From Litoditis marina (lineage: Eukaryota > Nematoda > Chromadorea > Rhabditida > Rhabditidae): DNA of 64,000 nucleotides. The stretch spans positions 11,107,321 to 11,171,320 of the forward strand of contig OZ038438.1 in NCBI GenBank assembly GCA_964036275.1. Reading direction: 5' to 3'. Numbering within the stretch: position 1 is the stretch's first letter; each line of letters begins with the position of its first letter. Both the position numbers and the translations under genes were made by a program. This document shows, piece after piece, positions 1-13,087 of this stretch. The notes below the pieces were generated by a model, which saw only the letters and a program-made list of their open reading frames with translations, made no database searches and had not been told where the DNA came from.

Positions 1-41
1 CTTTTTACCGGTTTTTAGTCTTATTATTAGTTATATTCCAG

Positions 42-3000
42 GGAAATGGCAAATCTGTTCACTCCCCGTGAACTTTCCATGGCCAAGGGATTGCTGATCG
101 CAGTCTGTTTTTCTGCCAATATTGGTGGCTCTGCCACAGTTACCGGTACATCCTCCAACCTTGTGTTCCTTGGACAGCTGGAAAAGTGAGTGCTTCTCCG
201 GAGAAACAAAGAACCTCAAGTAAAACGACCATCCAAACATTTTTAGGTACTTTACTTTATGATGTTTTTTAGTGAAGACATACTGTTCTGAGTTTCAGAA
301 AGCGATTTGGCAGCAAATCCATTCGCATGTTGACTTGCCGAATAGAAAGTGCACTATAATATTTCTCATTCTTGAATTCTAATGTAACTGGATCAGGAAA
401 GGAAGGGAGAGAAATAGGAGGGGACCACTCTTAGTTTGGTCTCCTAAATTTAGACCGTGATTAAACTACAACCACATACAAATACAATGAATCTCTTTTG
501 CTCTTTTGCTTTTTCGGAAACAACGCCTCTCATGTTTATTGGGAGTTCAGTCCATGACACTGACATTAATCAAAGATTATAATGTTTGGAGATGAAAGTG
601 TTTTGCAGGCTATATCCCAATGCCGATACCGGTGTCAACTTTCTCACCTGGATCACATTCGCTTTTCCGATGGCTGTTGGATGTATCATTGTTTGCTGGT
701 TAGATTAAGTTCTCTTTTTCGGAAAGTAATAGAGTTTTCATTTTCGGAAAGCAAGAGGTCTCTCATAGATTTAGAGCGGTAGTCTGAGACAAATCGAATA
801 AAAAGTAATAGTGTTATGAAGGAAAATTGATACCGCTTCAGATATTATTCGTGAGAGTTTATATCCTCCAGAGTCATAGTTGAACTTCGTCTTGAATGCA
901 TACATAACAGATCACAGAGCTCTCCAGTTACCACTAGTACTGGGCTCGGTCAAACTACAAACCAGTCAGAACATAGCGACATGTACATTGCGTTGATGTG
1001 TGCTTTTTGTGGAGGTTTGTCCTCTGTGCTGTATTTCTTCGAAATGCCCCGCGAGGCTCCGCTATTGTAAGCAGAAAACTACAAGATAAGTACGAAGAAC
1101 TCAACCCCATATCTTTTGCCGAGGTGAGATATACATATTCACTAGGAGTCGAAGTCTCACATGGAACGGGCAAAAACATATTTAAAGAAGACCGGAGAGC
1201 AACATGGTTACTCGTAAAGCTGCTGTATCCTACTTTTGATTGGAGGCGTTGTGTGTCGCGCATAATCATCGCTGCACTGGCATGGGATTGTCACGTGGAC
1301 TGAACAAAATACGAGTTATTTGTACTCTCTGATCTCAATACAGTTAAAAGCAGCCCGAAACTAAACCTCTGCTCAAGTTGTGTTCCGGTCTCCTTTAAAT
1401 ATACACACGAGCACGTTCACAGATAATGTTGTGTAGGTCACTTTTCAGCAGCTAGTAAACTCGATTGGCTGTATATATACTGCTCTCATAAAAAAAAGCA
1501 CCATCTGCAAGTAAATAAACGGGTTTGCTTGTTTTGTTGAAAAATCCTCACGTAACCTTCAGCATTCTCACTAAGCTCAGCTCAATTGTGCACGCACTCT
1601 TAGCAGGATATGTTCTTTGAATTCATAATTAAAATTATTTCGAAATAATCTGCAGGTGGCTGTCAGCTGTTGTTTCTTGCTCTTGTTGAGTATGTGGGTG
1701 TTGCGCGAGCCGCATATTTTTCCCGGGTTCGGAACATTCTTCAGAAGAGGGTGAGCAAGATAAACTATGAACCTTAACCTTCCAACTAGCTTCCATCTCA
1801 GAGATACAAATTGTCTTGCAATAGATTGTGAATTGAGCAATCCTCTTATTCGTTATTATATCATGTGTGCAAGTTCATGAAAACGCTATTATCAGTTTAG
1901 TATTTACGAAAAAACGATAGTATTATCTACAATATATTTCAAACTGATAAAGTTCCAGATATTTCACCGATGCCACTAGTGCTATATTTGTCGTTATACT
2001 ACTATTCATTATTCCGGATAACAAGCCAATGTGCTGTAATGAACAAAGTGAGCACAAATATTAACTGCCCACACGATTCCCAGCCATTTTTGCTACTTTT
2101 GTGGCCGGCGGAATATTTGACGAGAGAGTATGCGGATCAAAGAGACGCAGACAGTTTGAAAATTTATGCTTGTCGTCGCTCTTCAAGCACTTTCACATTG
2201 TAGTTGGCCAACTGCAGAGGATTGGCGAATGTTTTTCAGCGGCTAATCGTCAACGTTGATCATTACCGGCCGTAGGTTGTTGCAAGACGATAATTTCAAT
2301 TCAATTTCAGCCAGTGGTAGAGGACGTCACGTAGTTCGCAATTCTCTTCTGGACTGGCCAACTATTCAGGAGAGATTCCCATGGAGTGTCGTCCTTCTGC
2401 TCGGCGGAGGATTCGCTTTAGCCGCCGGTGTAAAGGTCATTCCCAATCCCACCAAAGATCTGGCCATTTAAAACAATTGCAAAATAAGCCTTGTTGCTGT
2501 TCTAGAACAACGTGTAAATTTGACACTACAAAGGGTTATATTTCTCGTATGAACAATGACACTTTGTTTTAAAACAGAAAAAAGAAGATCATTATTACAA
2601 TTTCTCAAATAGCCAGGTCTTTTTTTCACGAACTCTCATGGTGCGATATCAGTTTCTACGAAGTCATGGAGCTCAGCGAGAACGAATTTTTGGGTGACAC
2701 GCTCTTTCATAGGTCGAAGGAACACTCTTGCACACGGAAGGCTCGTGAAACAACAAGGGATACCTAGCGAGATCACTGAAGTGTTAGAGAAGGAAGTGGA
2801 AAATGTTTAACACAGTGACAAAGATCGAGAGATCAACACACTGAAAGTCTATTCAATTCTTGTCAGAACTCCGTTCCTGTTGATATATTGATCACTCTCA
2901 CAGATCCCGAGCATTAATTCTTTTCGGTTTAGGAGTCTGAGTTGTCGCACGAAATCGGGCAGGTGATGCGAAGATTGGATGTGTTCCCAGTCTATGGAAT

Positions 3001-4011
3001 CATGTTCATCTGTGTCTTCATCACCGTCATTCTAACCAATATTTGCTCAAATACAGTTATCGCCTCCATTTTCATTCCTATAGTTGCTGAGCTGGCCAGG
3101 TTAGTTAGAAGTGTAGAAATGTCATTCTAAGTTTCACCAACAAAACTGTTCTGCACACAGGTTGACTGAATTGGTCTTCTCAGAAACACTCGCGCCTATC
3201 CACTATGATTACCCAGCACTGTAAGTAATAGGCCTGACAGATCAATTAGACTGCAGACGATGTCAAACAGTCTGAGTCTCTCTCTGACCTCCACGCTTTC
3301 TCTCGGCACTGCACGCTCACACACCGGACATTTGTTGGCGACAACGCTATTAAGTGTGAGATTTCATCCTCAGAAACTCTCTGAGTCGATAAAGACAGGT
3401 TAATCTCTATGAAGCCACTCACATCACTCCCACTGAACTTTGAAGTATACCCAGGAAATAGAACGGATTCCATGCTGTTCATTTTTCAGATCGCTTGACA
3501 CCAATCCTCTGTATTATATGCTGCCGGTAACCCTCGGGTCTTCCTTCGCATTTCTGTTGCCGGTGGCAACTCCCCCGAATGCAATCGTCTTTGCGGCGGG
3601 TATTGTGGAGGTCAAAGACATGGTGAGTTTCCGTCGGTTGCAGTACAGTATACCTCTTTGCTGTCCAGTATTAGATCAACCCACAGTGCAATGTCTCTTT
3701 CTTTCTATGTTTTTCTAGCATTTGATCGTCAAGGGAATGAGAATTTCGCTAGAAGACACGATACTTGTTTACCAGTCTCGAGCGAGCGTAAACCAAACAA
3801 AATTCAGATGGTGTCTGGAGTTTTTCTGACGATCGGCTGCATCGGAATGACCATGCTGAACATGGCGTTGTGGGGTCGTTTCCTGTTCTCTCTGGACGAG
3901 TTTCCCCTCTGGGCATACGACGACCTGCATCCGATGAGCAACATCACGTTGATCGAGCAATTGCTCGCTCAGAACAAAACGGTCTACCCCGATCTGCCAT
4001 TCGCAATCTAA
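42..4011 (+). CDS. SLC13-family sodium/dicarboxylate (citrate) cotransporter, 3' part
   Basis: This is a polytopic plasma-membrane symporter of the SLC13 (NaDC/INDY, nematode NAC) family. It would import Krebs-cycle carboxylates with sodium. The exons I place are 42-185, 609-698, 1015-1123, 1656-1750, 1959-2047, 2311-2435, 2933-3099, 3490-3622 and 3808-4011 (stop TAA). They keep one frame for about 385 residues; the 5' end lies outside the window. Family marks include [12 protein letters not shown] in the first exon, [18 protein letters not shown], the hydrophobic stretch [28 protein letters not shown], and the late signature [14 protein letters not shown]. The C-terminal exon adds one more membrane segment and a short polar tail. 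The donor after 2435 (GTCATT) is weak, so that junction is the least certain. The nearest C. elegans relatives would be the nac genes; I cannot say which. It converges on the P450 gene, with about 480 bp between the stops. Confidence 0.9.
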
Positions 4012-4488
4012 TTTATATAGCTCATCGCTAGTTTATATGATTCGCAATTTTTTGTAGTTTAATCCCGGACCTCTCGATCGGACACAACGACATACAACGA
4101 AGTTTGGTCACTTACATAATATGTTTTTTGTTTCATTACCCGAACGAAATGGTACGTACAGGTTGACGTTTATTTATATACAAATCAGTTCAAAACTAGA
4201 GTTTAGGATTAGAATTGTTTCCTAAATTTCTATTGTGATATGCGACAAGTTTCTACATATATATTTATGATTGAAACAGTTTAGTTTCTGACGAAAACAT
4301 GTTATCCCGCGAACATGTACATGAAGTTTTTTTTCAGATTATTCTAGTTAGATTGAGAAAATCAGATGTTTTCCTCGTTTTCTTGTTTGTTATTATTATT
4401 GGTCTGCTAATAAACGGAAACCGCTCAAGTTAAAATGGTTTTGTGCAGTAGTTAATAAACATAAATAGCAAGAAGATACTGGTCTAGT
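4012..4488. other. Convergent 3' intergenic spacer with poly(A) signals
   Basis: This spacer lies between the stop of the SLC13-like gene and the stop of the P450. Plus-strand AATAAA hexamers occur near 4409 (within ctaataaacgg) and near 4452 (gttaataaac). Either could end the transporter transcript. No coding potential or repeat is seen. Confidence 0.4.
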
Positions 4489-5768
4489 TCAGCCATTGAA
4501 GCATCCGATGTTGGTATTGCGTTCGATCAGACAGTCGAAGTCACTGGGAACGGAAGTCATACCACGATGTCTGCTCAGACTCGGCAACGGCTGTCCCGCT
4601 GAAATATGGCATTTCATCCACAAGCGCAATGTAGTTGGGGCTTGGATCCTACCACCATTCGTGAAATGTTGTTTGAACGCCCCGCATTCAAACTACAACC
4701 CCAATTTATTGAATCGGAGAGACTGTTATTACATGCTTTCCTTAGACCTGCTTAACCCAATTAATTTCAAGTTAGCCATTGAGTTCAAAAACCAAATGCT
4801 GGAAAAAGTTGAACACGTAAAAACCCACGTATTGGCTTGAACGTGAACCTCTGTATCAAGTTGGTGAGTATCAGGAAAAGCTCATAGCGTGCCACCTTTT
4901 CTCCCATGCAAACCCGAGGACCAACTCCAAATGGTTTCAGCTCACTTTTCGTACGGAACTTGCCCTCTTTGTTGATGAATCTGGAATCGAAATGCTGTTC
5001 ATAATTCTACTTAAACATGCTAATAAAAAATAACTGGTTATAATAATTACTAAATTGAGACCGAAACATTTATGACTCATACCATCCATAATTGGAACAG
5101 TTTGGAAAACCAACAGTATCAGCGCCAGTAAGAGAACAATAATGCTATCAGACAGTTATTTTCAGAGAAGCTACCTGCTTGGATGGAAGAGTGTAGGATT
5201 AGGAAAAACGTTTTGGTCGTAGAGAACACAGCCATACTGCGGCATTAGATCCACTCCTTTTTCGACAGTATGTCCAAGAATACTCACTCTCTCCAGTGTT
5301 CTGTAAACCAAAATTCAATGAACAGTTTAAAACTGAAAACAGCCACTGCTAGAAAAATCAAGCGACGCATATTTATGGTAGGATTAATAGTACTCCTTTT
5401 TTGTGGCAAACAATTCTGTCACACTTAACAGTCTTCGAGTAAAGTTCATTCCGCATGGTGTACTGTGCTTCCATATTTGTATTATTGTAAACAACACATG
5501 AGCCAAAATGAGCGCATGACCATTAAAATACAACTCAATTGTGGTCAATCTCTAGAAAATGAAAAGAACCTATGAGGAATACTCCAGGGTAACACATTCA
5601 CAATACGCTGCAGTTCGGCTATAGTAGCATTCATATAAGGCAGTTCAGATCTCCTTCCATACGTCGGCTTATCACAGCCTAGCACCTGTAATTGGTCCAT
5701 CATTCACCACCAAATCAACCCGTAGAATAAGATGGATGGGAGAAAGAAGCGAGGAAAAGAGAGAGAGA

Positions 5769-5823
<55 letters not shown>

Positions 5824-8651
5824 AGAGAGAAAGAGAGAGAGAGAGAGAAGCACACACATTTGCAATTTCCTCCTGACACTTGAATTGTACTCGAGGATAA
5901 TGAAGGAAGTAAATAATAGCCCATCTCAAGGTGGTTACTGTAGTCTCCATGCCTCCTGTCCATATATCACCAGCAGAGAGGCAGAGAGTGGAGACACTGT
6001 AACAAATTTGAGCAGGGAGACTAGGAACGATTATTTTTATGAAATAGCTTCATTCCGAGCCGAATGGAGATATATAAGCCTAATCATTGGTGATGGCAAT
6101 ATTGACGATTTCGGTAGAAATGTGAAAATTATTGATTTGTTGAGTAGAGACTTTCGAGGTTCTCAAATCTTTTCAGGAAGGCTTTGAGACTGCGTTTATA
6201 CTTGGGAGGAATGATCACCAAAGTGCAAACTATGAATATCCATCCATACAGGAAGTTTCAGGTACCTGGGCAAAATAATCGATAATTAGTTACACAACTG
6301 TGTTCGCGCGTCTACCTCTCAAACTAGGCTCATCAAGCAGCCTGAATGTAACATCAAGTCTCTCAACTCACTTAAAATGTGCACTAACTGTTTGTTTCCT
6401 CATTTCCTTTATATAGCAATCCATGAAATCTTGCGGCTCTGTTTCGTCGTCCAGTTTCTTTTCGTGTTCATCGACCATCGATTTGAACCATTTTTGGAGA
6501 TTGAACCCATTTTTTATGAATCTGTATCTGACGGGTAGTACCAAACTGAGCAGCCAATAAGAATTCGCCAGCAACATAGTTGGTGAGGCAGTCTGAGGAA
6601 CAATGCAGTCAATTAAAAAACATTTCAATTGGATTTTAAAAGAATTTCTAACAATTTATCGTTTATCAAAGAATATAGAGAAGTGGTAGCCTCCTTTCTC
6701 GCTCGTTCATCATACAATTACTGTCATGAAACATAAACAGGTTAATGCTGATGAGTGGAGCAAGCTGCTGCGTATTTTGAATTCTGCAGCTCAGTTGTGA
6801 GTTGATTTCAAACATAATATATCTATAAATCGTAGTCTGCACAGATTGTGCGAGAGACACTCACATCTTTGAGCACCGTGTCAATCATGTGTTTGAATTC
6901 CAAGAACTGGGGATCCCCGAAAGAATGACTGCCTCCAAATAACAGACTCTGTATTATATTCCCAACGACATACGCGAATGGAATGTGAACATCCACAGTT
7001 ACACACTGAACAAAAGTCATGAGATTTTATCTTCCTTTTTCAAGATATTTGCTGTAGGTGGTCTCGAATTATGCAACAAGAGGTGTGGCATCATCGAGTG
7101 AGAGTAGAGTACAACCCCACCGTTTCAACACCAATTCAATCGACCAAAACCTATTTGTCAGGTTTCGTAGCTAAAGACTCTGAGAACTGCTTCGTGGATG
7201 CATAATTATCCCGCCTTTCCTTTCTGTCTTTCGAACAAGCCAACTCACGGTGTTTTTGCCCAACTGTCGAGAGAGAAAATTAAGTAGATTGTCAACTTGA
7301 AGTTGAACCTTTTTCTCAACTGGATCCTCCCCTCGAATGGTATTCCTGAAGTCGGAAGAAGTCAGATGTTCCCCCTTTCACATATTTTACAGCTTTTCAC
7401 AGCATTCACCTCATTTGTTCTAATAAAGTATAGGTATAATCCAATAACCCACAGCTATACGACCTACTCTTGACGATGGAGTCGCATTTTCGAGAACTAT
7501 TCCATTCAACTTTTCGTATTCCCTTATGATGGCTCAAATAGTTCACACACGCACATCGCTCACTTACACCAATTGTTTTGCAAAAAGTTCATTTTATATA
7601 AATGTTGATCATATCGGTCAAGAACTATTCAACTATATCACATTCGCGAGTGATTGTTCTACAGTACCTGAGGTAGGACATCGCGAATTCTCGATTCTCC
7701 CTCCAGCGTTCTCCCTCCGCCAGAATTATTCCATCTCCTTCTTTCTCATTTTTTCCGTAAAAAGCCGACCATAAATGACCTTTCGGCCTGCCAGCGAAAG
7801 CCGTAACTGTATGTAACATACTCAAACAAGTATTGCCATTTCGATTCAATTAAAAACGAATACAATATGGTTAGTCATTGTTGTTCCAGTTCTTTTTATC
7901 AAAATCGGGAAAAACCTACCATTACCACGGTTGAATGTTGCGTTTATAGACGCAAAGTCGGCAAATATAATCATTGGCTCTGAAAATATCACACATGGAG
8001 ACAAGGTTTTGGACGAGAAGTTTCCTCTGTGATTTTACTTTTATTTTTACGATGGTAGTTATGTAACTGAAACGTTGATATTCAGACGACATTGTTCTGA
8101 AACGTTGGGTTAGCAGTGCACTAAAAAACTACATTTTGTTATTCTGAGAAGAAATGATGGTAAATAGTTACGAATGTATAAATAACCACAACAGACCACG
8201 AAAACGAATACAAGATAATTATTCTTCTTCTTACTGCAAGTTGTTTATGTACATATCTTCGAGAAAAGCGTACATGACCGTTTTTTTGGTGCATCGTTTT
8301 CCGTAATCTCGGTTGGTTCTAGAAGATGGATGGACATCATGTACCCAATTTCCACCGACCATACCCACTCAATTGGTACATGTAGCTCTCCGAGTACGAA
8401 TGGTTAAACGTACTAGGAATCCATATTGTGTAAACCGGTCCGTAGACTTCTCTCCATTTCAGAAACGACTCATGAGGGGTGATCTGGTTCAACTGAAACT
8501 CACACATATTCAGACAGATAGCTCAAAAATCCAAATCGAAAACCAAAAACCAAATGGAGCCCACTTGTAATAAATTCCCGAAAAACGGAAATGGCATTGG
8601 GCCTGGAGGATAACTTCTTCTTTTCCACCACAGCTCGTACAGCAACCACAT
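4489..8651 (-). CDS. Cytochrome P450, CYP2-clan type, complete 12-exon gene
   Basis: This is a haem-thiolate monooxygenase, probably anchored in the ER membrane, for oxidation of lipids or xenobiotics. Exons in coding order are 8651-8565, 8492-8414, 7979-7926, 7806-7668, 7345-7249, 7005-6865, 6592-6372, 5996-5858, 5685-5570, 5300-5175, 4980-4829 and 4598-4489. All phases match and give 486 residues, a normal P450 length. Seen in order: a hydrophobic N-terminus, the proline hinge YPPGP (about residue 15), YGPVYTIW, the I-helix GDIWTGGMETT (about 283-293), the K-helix ExxR as ELQR (about 343-346), and the haem loop FGVGPRVCMG with its cysteine (about 417-426). I start at ATG 8651, just before WLLYELWW. 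An in-frame ATG at 8795 would add a long, unusual extension. The intron 5686-5857 is largely a microsatellite. The CYP family number is not assigned. Confidence 0.93.
5755..5850. repeat. (GA)n microsatellite inside a P450 intron
   Basis: An interrupted GA/GAAA run fills most of the short intron 5686-5857 of the P450. On the coding strand it is CT-rich and begins only a few bases after the splice donor. Apparent ORFs through it, rich in Ser-Leu or Arg-Glu, are artefacts of the repeat. Confidence 0.95.
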
Positions 8652-9150
8652 CAACACAAAAAGTAATATGTGGGATCGCGAAAAAACATGCACTGAAATG
8701 AATAAACCAATAGAAATAATTGGATATTTGAATGTGAAGCGATTAAAGAAAAGCAAGCATGGAATGGTGGAAGCAAGAGTTAAGATACTTAGCAAACGTC
8801 TATTCAGGTTTATTTATTTCACAAAATACATTCGTGTCTTGTTTTCATAGGTTCTCAGAGGGATTCAACTGATGATGAGCCTACCCTCTGAGAAACTCAA
8901 AGTTGTCTTGAATCGGGGTCAAAGTACTTTTTTTTCTGAGCAAATTCTTATAGCTATTTTGCGAATTGCTTATATTATTTGATAATGAAGACTGTGAACT
9001 GAGACAAAAACAGTAGTTTCTTCTGTTCCAACGTTCCATGATAAACAATAGGAAGATCTCTAAACCTCCATGGAGCAAATAGAACAGATTTTTCAAAACT
9101 CAAAAAAGCACTCAGAATCTCTAGGGCGTGTCGTGGCAAGTCTCGTATGA

Positions 9151-9178
9151 CGACTGTCTGCCTGCTTGCAGACAGTCG
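9151..9178. repeat. Perfect 11-bp hairpin
   Basis: Arms CGACTGTCTGC (9151-9161) and GCAGACAGTCG (9168-9178) flank a 6-nt loop. Direct repeats GGCAAGtCTC and GGCAAGaCTC lie on each side, near 9136 and 9209. The function is unknown. It could be the core of a small mobile element or a transcribed stem-loop. Confidence 0.6.
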
Positions 9179-12014
9179 CCATTTTGAGTGTCGCCTAACT
9201 GTTGCATGGCAAGACTCAGCACAATTTGGCCGGAGCAAAACGAATCAATAGTGAATAAATATATTAAGATTTGAAGGGTCTTTTCAAAAAAAGGAGAAGT
9301 ACGATGGCTTTCAATAAAAAATGAACAGAACCCAGTCCTCTAACCTGAAAGAAGGGGGTCTATTCATGATATATGCTTTGTTTGTAATTGTGCGAATGAC
9401 ACTTTCTTCCTTTTGAGCCCGCTCCCGGTCGTACGTATCTACGTATGGCTACAGCTGCCGCGGATAGGCGGGTGAGACTTGGGGTCAAACCACAAACACA
9501 GTGGGATTGGGCGAAATATACCGTATAGTCTGTTTCACCAATCGATGTACTCCTACAGTAATCCGTCAATTAATCAAGGGGGTGTTTTCTGATGAAAAAG
9601 TCATTACTTTGGTTTCAAATTTTCAGAATTAGTAGTAGTAAACATGCAGAAGACACTATGAACATTTTGAGGCGTTCTGAATACGCTAATATAGTAAACT
9701 TTGACCTGGAAGTGTTAGCAGATTACTGTAGAGGGTTATAAGTGGGTGGAACAAACTATATACGTTTGCTTTGGAAATAGCGAAACCTATAGACATATAC
9801 TCATCTGAAACCTACCTTCACATCGAATATTCCATGAGGAGTACCAGAAGGAAAGGCGATCGGAGAGAAAACTCATCTGAACAAAGCTCAACTAGTGTAA
9901 TGACTGTTCCATAACAACACGAAAACTATACTTAGTATTTTTCACAGTTTTTGAGAATCCAGAAGTTCAAATTTTTTTAAAGGTTCTTATGTGAAAAAAT
10001 ACATGAAAATTCAATATTCAGATTGTAATCTCGACAATATATCACAAATGAATATAGTTTTCATTCAGTTATGCGAATGACAATTTTATAGTGACAGTCT
10101 GTTTAAATTACGCTACGCTTATATTACTCAAAATTGATGGTTAATAAAATCCTTTCAACTCACCAGAAGAAGCTGTTCTTCAATTTAATACACCATTGTA
10201 TCTTTTTAATGGGGAAGAGTCATGATTCTCATCATCAGAAAACAATGTTGAAACATATTAGTCAACCCAGACACTTTTTCTCCATTGAAAGACGAACAGA
10301 TTCATTGTTCTAGAAAAGAGGTCATCTTTGAATGTCATATACTCAAAGATCGGGGTAAGTATTGTGAGAAGCGTGTCGGGATACGGTCCCGATTCTACTC
10401 TGAAGAAAGCACAGAATGAACCATAGCCTGTTTCACCAATATGTTGTCAGTATGAAAAATGTTATCGACCACTGTAAGTATTTTTTCACAAGTGTGTATT
10501 AAAATTGAACAGATCCCAAGGTAGAAAAGCCTTCCGAAAACTTTTACCTGTCACATATTTATCGGGAAGTTTCAGATTCATTTGCAGAGTGTGAGTGTGC
10601 GACTCAGGGTCCACTTGCCAATTTCTGAACCCTTAAAGATGAGGTTCACCCCAAATTTAGCATTGAAACTCTTTGGAAAACGGTGACTCGTACGATCCGA
10701 AGTTCTCAAGTTCTCAACTTTTCATTTGTTAAAAACTGCAACATTTGAAACACTTCGATGCCATTTCTCTCAAGTGCAGTCGAGGTGTCTATTTATTTTT
10801 CTAATGGAATTAGCCCCAGGCCGTAATTATGTCTCCAGAAAATTATGTTGAGGATCTTTAGTTGTTTTCAGGTATAGCTCTCACATTGCTTGATCATTAT
10901 TGATGATTCATAATAAACTTTTTTTGTGACACGCATTTTCTGCTGTGCAAATCAAACTACAACTACATGATTCGGTCAGATGTTGCACCAGTGACTAATT
11001 CGGTGGCTGCTTTGCTGTTGATGTAGCCAAAGGCAGTATTCGAATAGCGATTGTGAAAACATCTAATAACATACACCAATTAGTCTTGCAAGTTCACAAA
11101 TAGATCATAATTGTTGAGTTCTTTTGTAGGTGGCAGTGGTTGTTATCGGACTGAAAGCCTGTTCAACCACTTATTTCTGATAGCCGCTCTATTGTCTAAA
11201 GGCGTAGGCAAAAGTCCAGTCGGGTACGCAGTTTCTTTCATCCGCCAGTTTTTTGATGAAATCATTACACGAACTTCCAATAAGCTGACGATTTATACTT
11301 TTGCTAAGTAGCGTGTAACGATGGGTTTTAACCGTGATTCACTAATTTTACTCCTATAAAGACTTTCAGGTTCTGAGTATACGGAACAACTCTGTGTGTG
11401 AATGTTTTTGTTGGAATACCAACTGTTTTCGCATTTTCTGAATAGTTGTTCAGATTTTCTCGCAATAGTGTCGGTTGAAATCTGACAATCTAGATTGATT
11501 CTATCTAGCCTTATTATGCAATACCGTTTGCTGAGCAAACTAGGGCAGCGTGTTTCCACCTTCATCCACAACAATTGTTGTATTACTACCTTCTCAACAC
11601 TCTCGCGCTCCTCTCTCACTAAACGTTCACTCGTTTGGACTTGCTCAGCAACAAACATTCATGTTTCTTTCTAGCAAACTACAGTATATTCTATAATCTT
11701 CAACGCTATACTGTTAGTCAATTGCACAGTCACGTGTAACATGTTAAACACAGCAGAACTCAGAAACGTGCAATGACAAAGTACACGATGCCGCATTAGA
11801 ATGTTAAGTGTACCATTTTATTCTATAATTGTTAAAAAAAACTCGCATAAATGTTCCTCATTAGCTATCAAGTAAAAGTGCGATCTCTCTTTTGTCATAG
11901 GTGTGCAACTAGTTCTCTATTAAACGAAAAGAATCGCACGAATCGTCTTTACCATTGAGTTAGAAACTTTTTTGAGAACTGTTCCAAATGTTTGAAACAT
12001 CCTTACATTGCCCA

Positions 12015-12194
12015 GGCGGCGTAGCAATCGCCCCAATCTCACGAGAAGTTCATATGAGTTTCTCATGAGATACCTCATGAGTTACTCGTGAACTCTCAAT
12101 GTTGTAGCACAGCAATCAATAGAATCTCCTGAGAAGCTCATGCGAATAGCTCATGAGGTATCTCATGAGATTTTTGAGGGATTGCTACGCCGCC
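12015..12194. mobile_element. 180-bp palindromic MITE-like element
   Basis: The ends are perfect inverted repeats: GGCGGCGTAGCAATC at 12015-12029 and its complement ending at 12194. The inner arms remain largely self-complementary and are built from variations of CTCATGAG. No coding capacity is seen. A clear target-site duplication is not visible, so the transposon class is open. Confidence 0.7.
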
Positions 12195-13087
12195 AGAAGA
12201 GGTGTTCCACGACTAGTTTCTGGTGCTGAAGAAAATCTATAGAATAACTATGAACCTGTTAGTTTCCATGCTTTCGGCGTTCTTATAGCTCATGAACTGT
12301 TCCTGACTTGCTCGCGGCATTTCAGTCATCCCGTTCATATCGCAAGAGCACTAATTCTACACTGTGAAAACAAATGTTTATGAGCGTTCGATCAAATGTT
12401 TCGATATTTCGCAGTAAAACAAAGAGTTTTGAAGTTCACTCGACTCTAAATGGAACTTTCGTTATTTTGCCACCACACTACTATAGTTTGTACAACAGCT
12501 GTCTGTATCGGGGATTATATTCATCCAGTTACAATCTGCCAATCCGAACGCGTTTCATCCTTTTTCGGGCTTTTATTTGCATTCTTTGCTGAGCGCCATC
12601 CAATCATAGCAAACGCATGTTATCAGACTGGATTTCAGCGGTATCTCCGAGCTGAGAAAGATGTTAATGCTACTAGCGCCCCTCTAAATCATTTCACCTT
12701 TTAATTTCTACTGTAGATATTTTGTTGAAAAATATGTCTTCCAGACTAAACTTATCTGCATAAGCAGAAAGCAATCACTAGATCGGGAACAATTTGATTC
12801 ACTCAGTAATGTGTTTTTTCCATTCAAACGGTTATACTGTTAACGATTTCACTGTAATCAAAAATTTTGCCAACAATAATGCTGGTGACACTGACGCGAA
12901 TATAGATGCACTTTCCACTTACACAAATGTTCGTATTTCTCATCGCCTAAACGACTGTCAGATTATTGCTAAGAATGGTTACAAAATATACAAAGCACAC
13001 TTCTCTTCTCTATCCCTTCAAAAACCTTTTCATCTCATCAAACCCAGTCATTACTGTTTTGTTATAATGATGTCGATTCAGATAATC

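Larger units (their letters stand above)
8652..13087. other. Intergenic region between divergent P450 and collagen genes
   Basis: This is about 4.4 kb between the 5' ends of the P450 (-) and the collagen (+), so both promoters probably lie here. I see no protein I recognise. The scattered short ORFs lack family motifs and splice context, including 121 codons on the minus strand at 11293-11658. Structured pieces are a hairpin at 9151-9178 and a 180-bp palindromic element at 12015-12194, both listed separately. Confidence 0.5.

Noticed and set aside
4829..4994. Earlier P450 exon boundary at 4994
   Set aside because: It breaks the frame. The acceptor TTTCGATTCCAG giving exon 4980-4829 restores both phase and the SRFINKEGKF match.
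5672..6187. Several frames over the GA repeat with Arg-Glu or Leu-Ser runs
   Set aside because: They are translations of the intron microsatellite and the antisense of P450 exons. The true exons there are 5570-5685 and 5858-5996.
11293..11658. 121-codon minus-strand open frame
   Set aside because: It has no recognisable motif, no matching splice partners, and composition typical of intergenic DNA.
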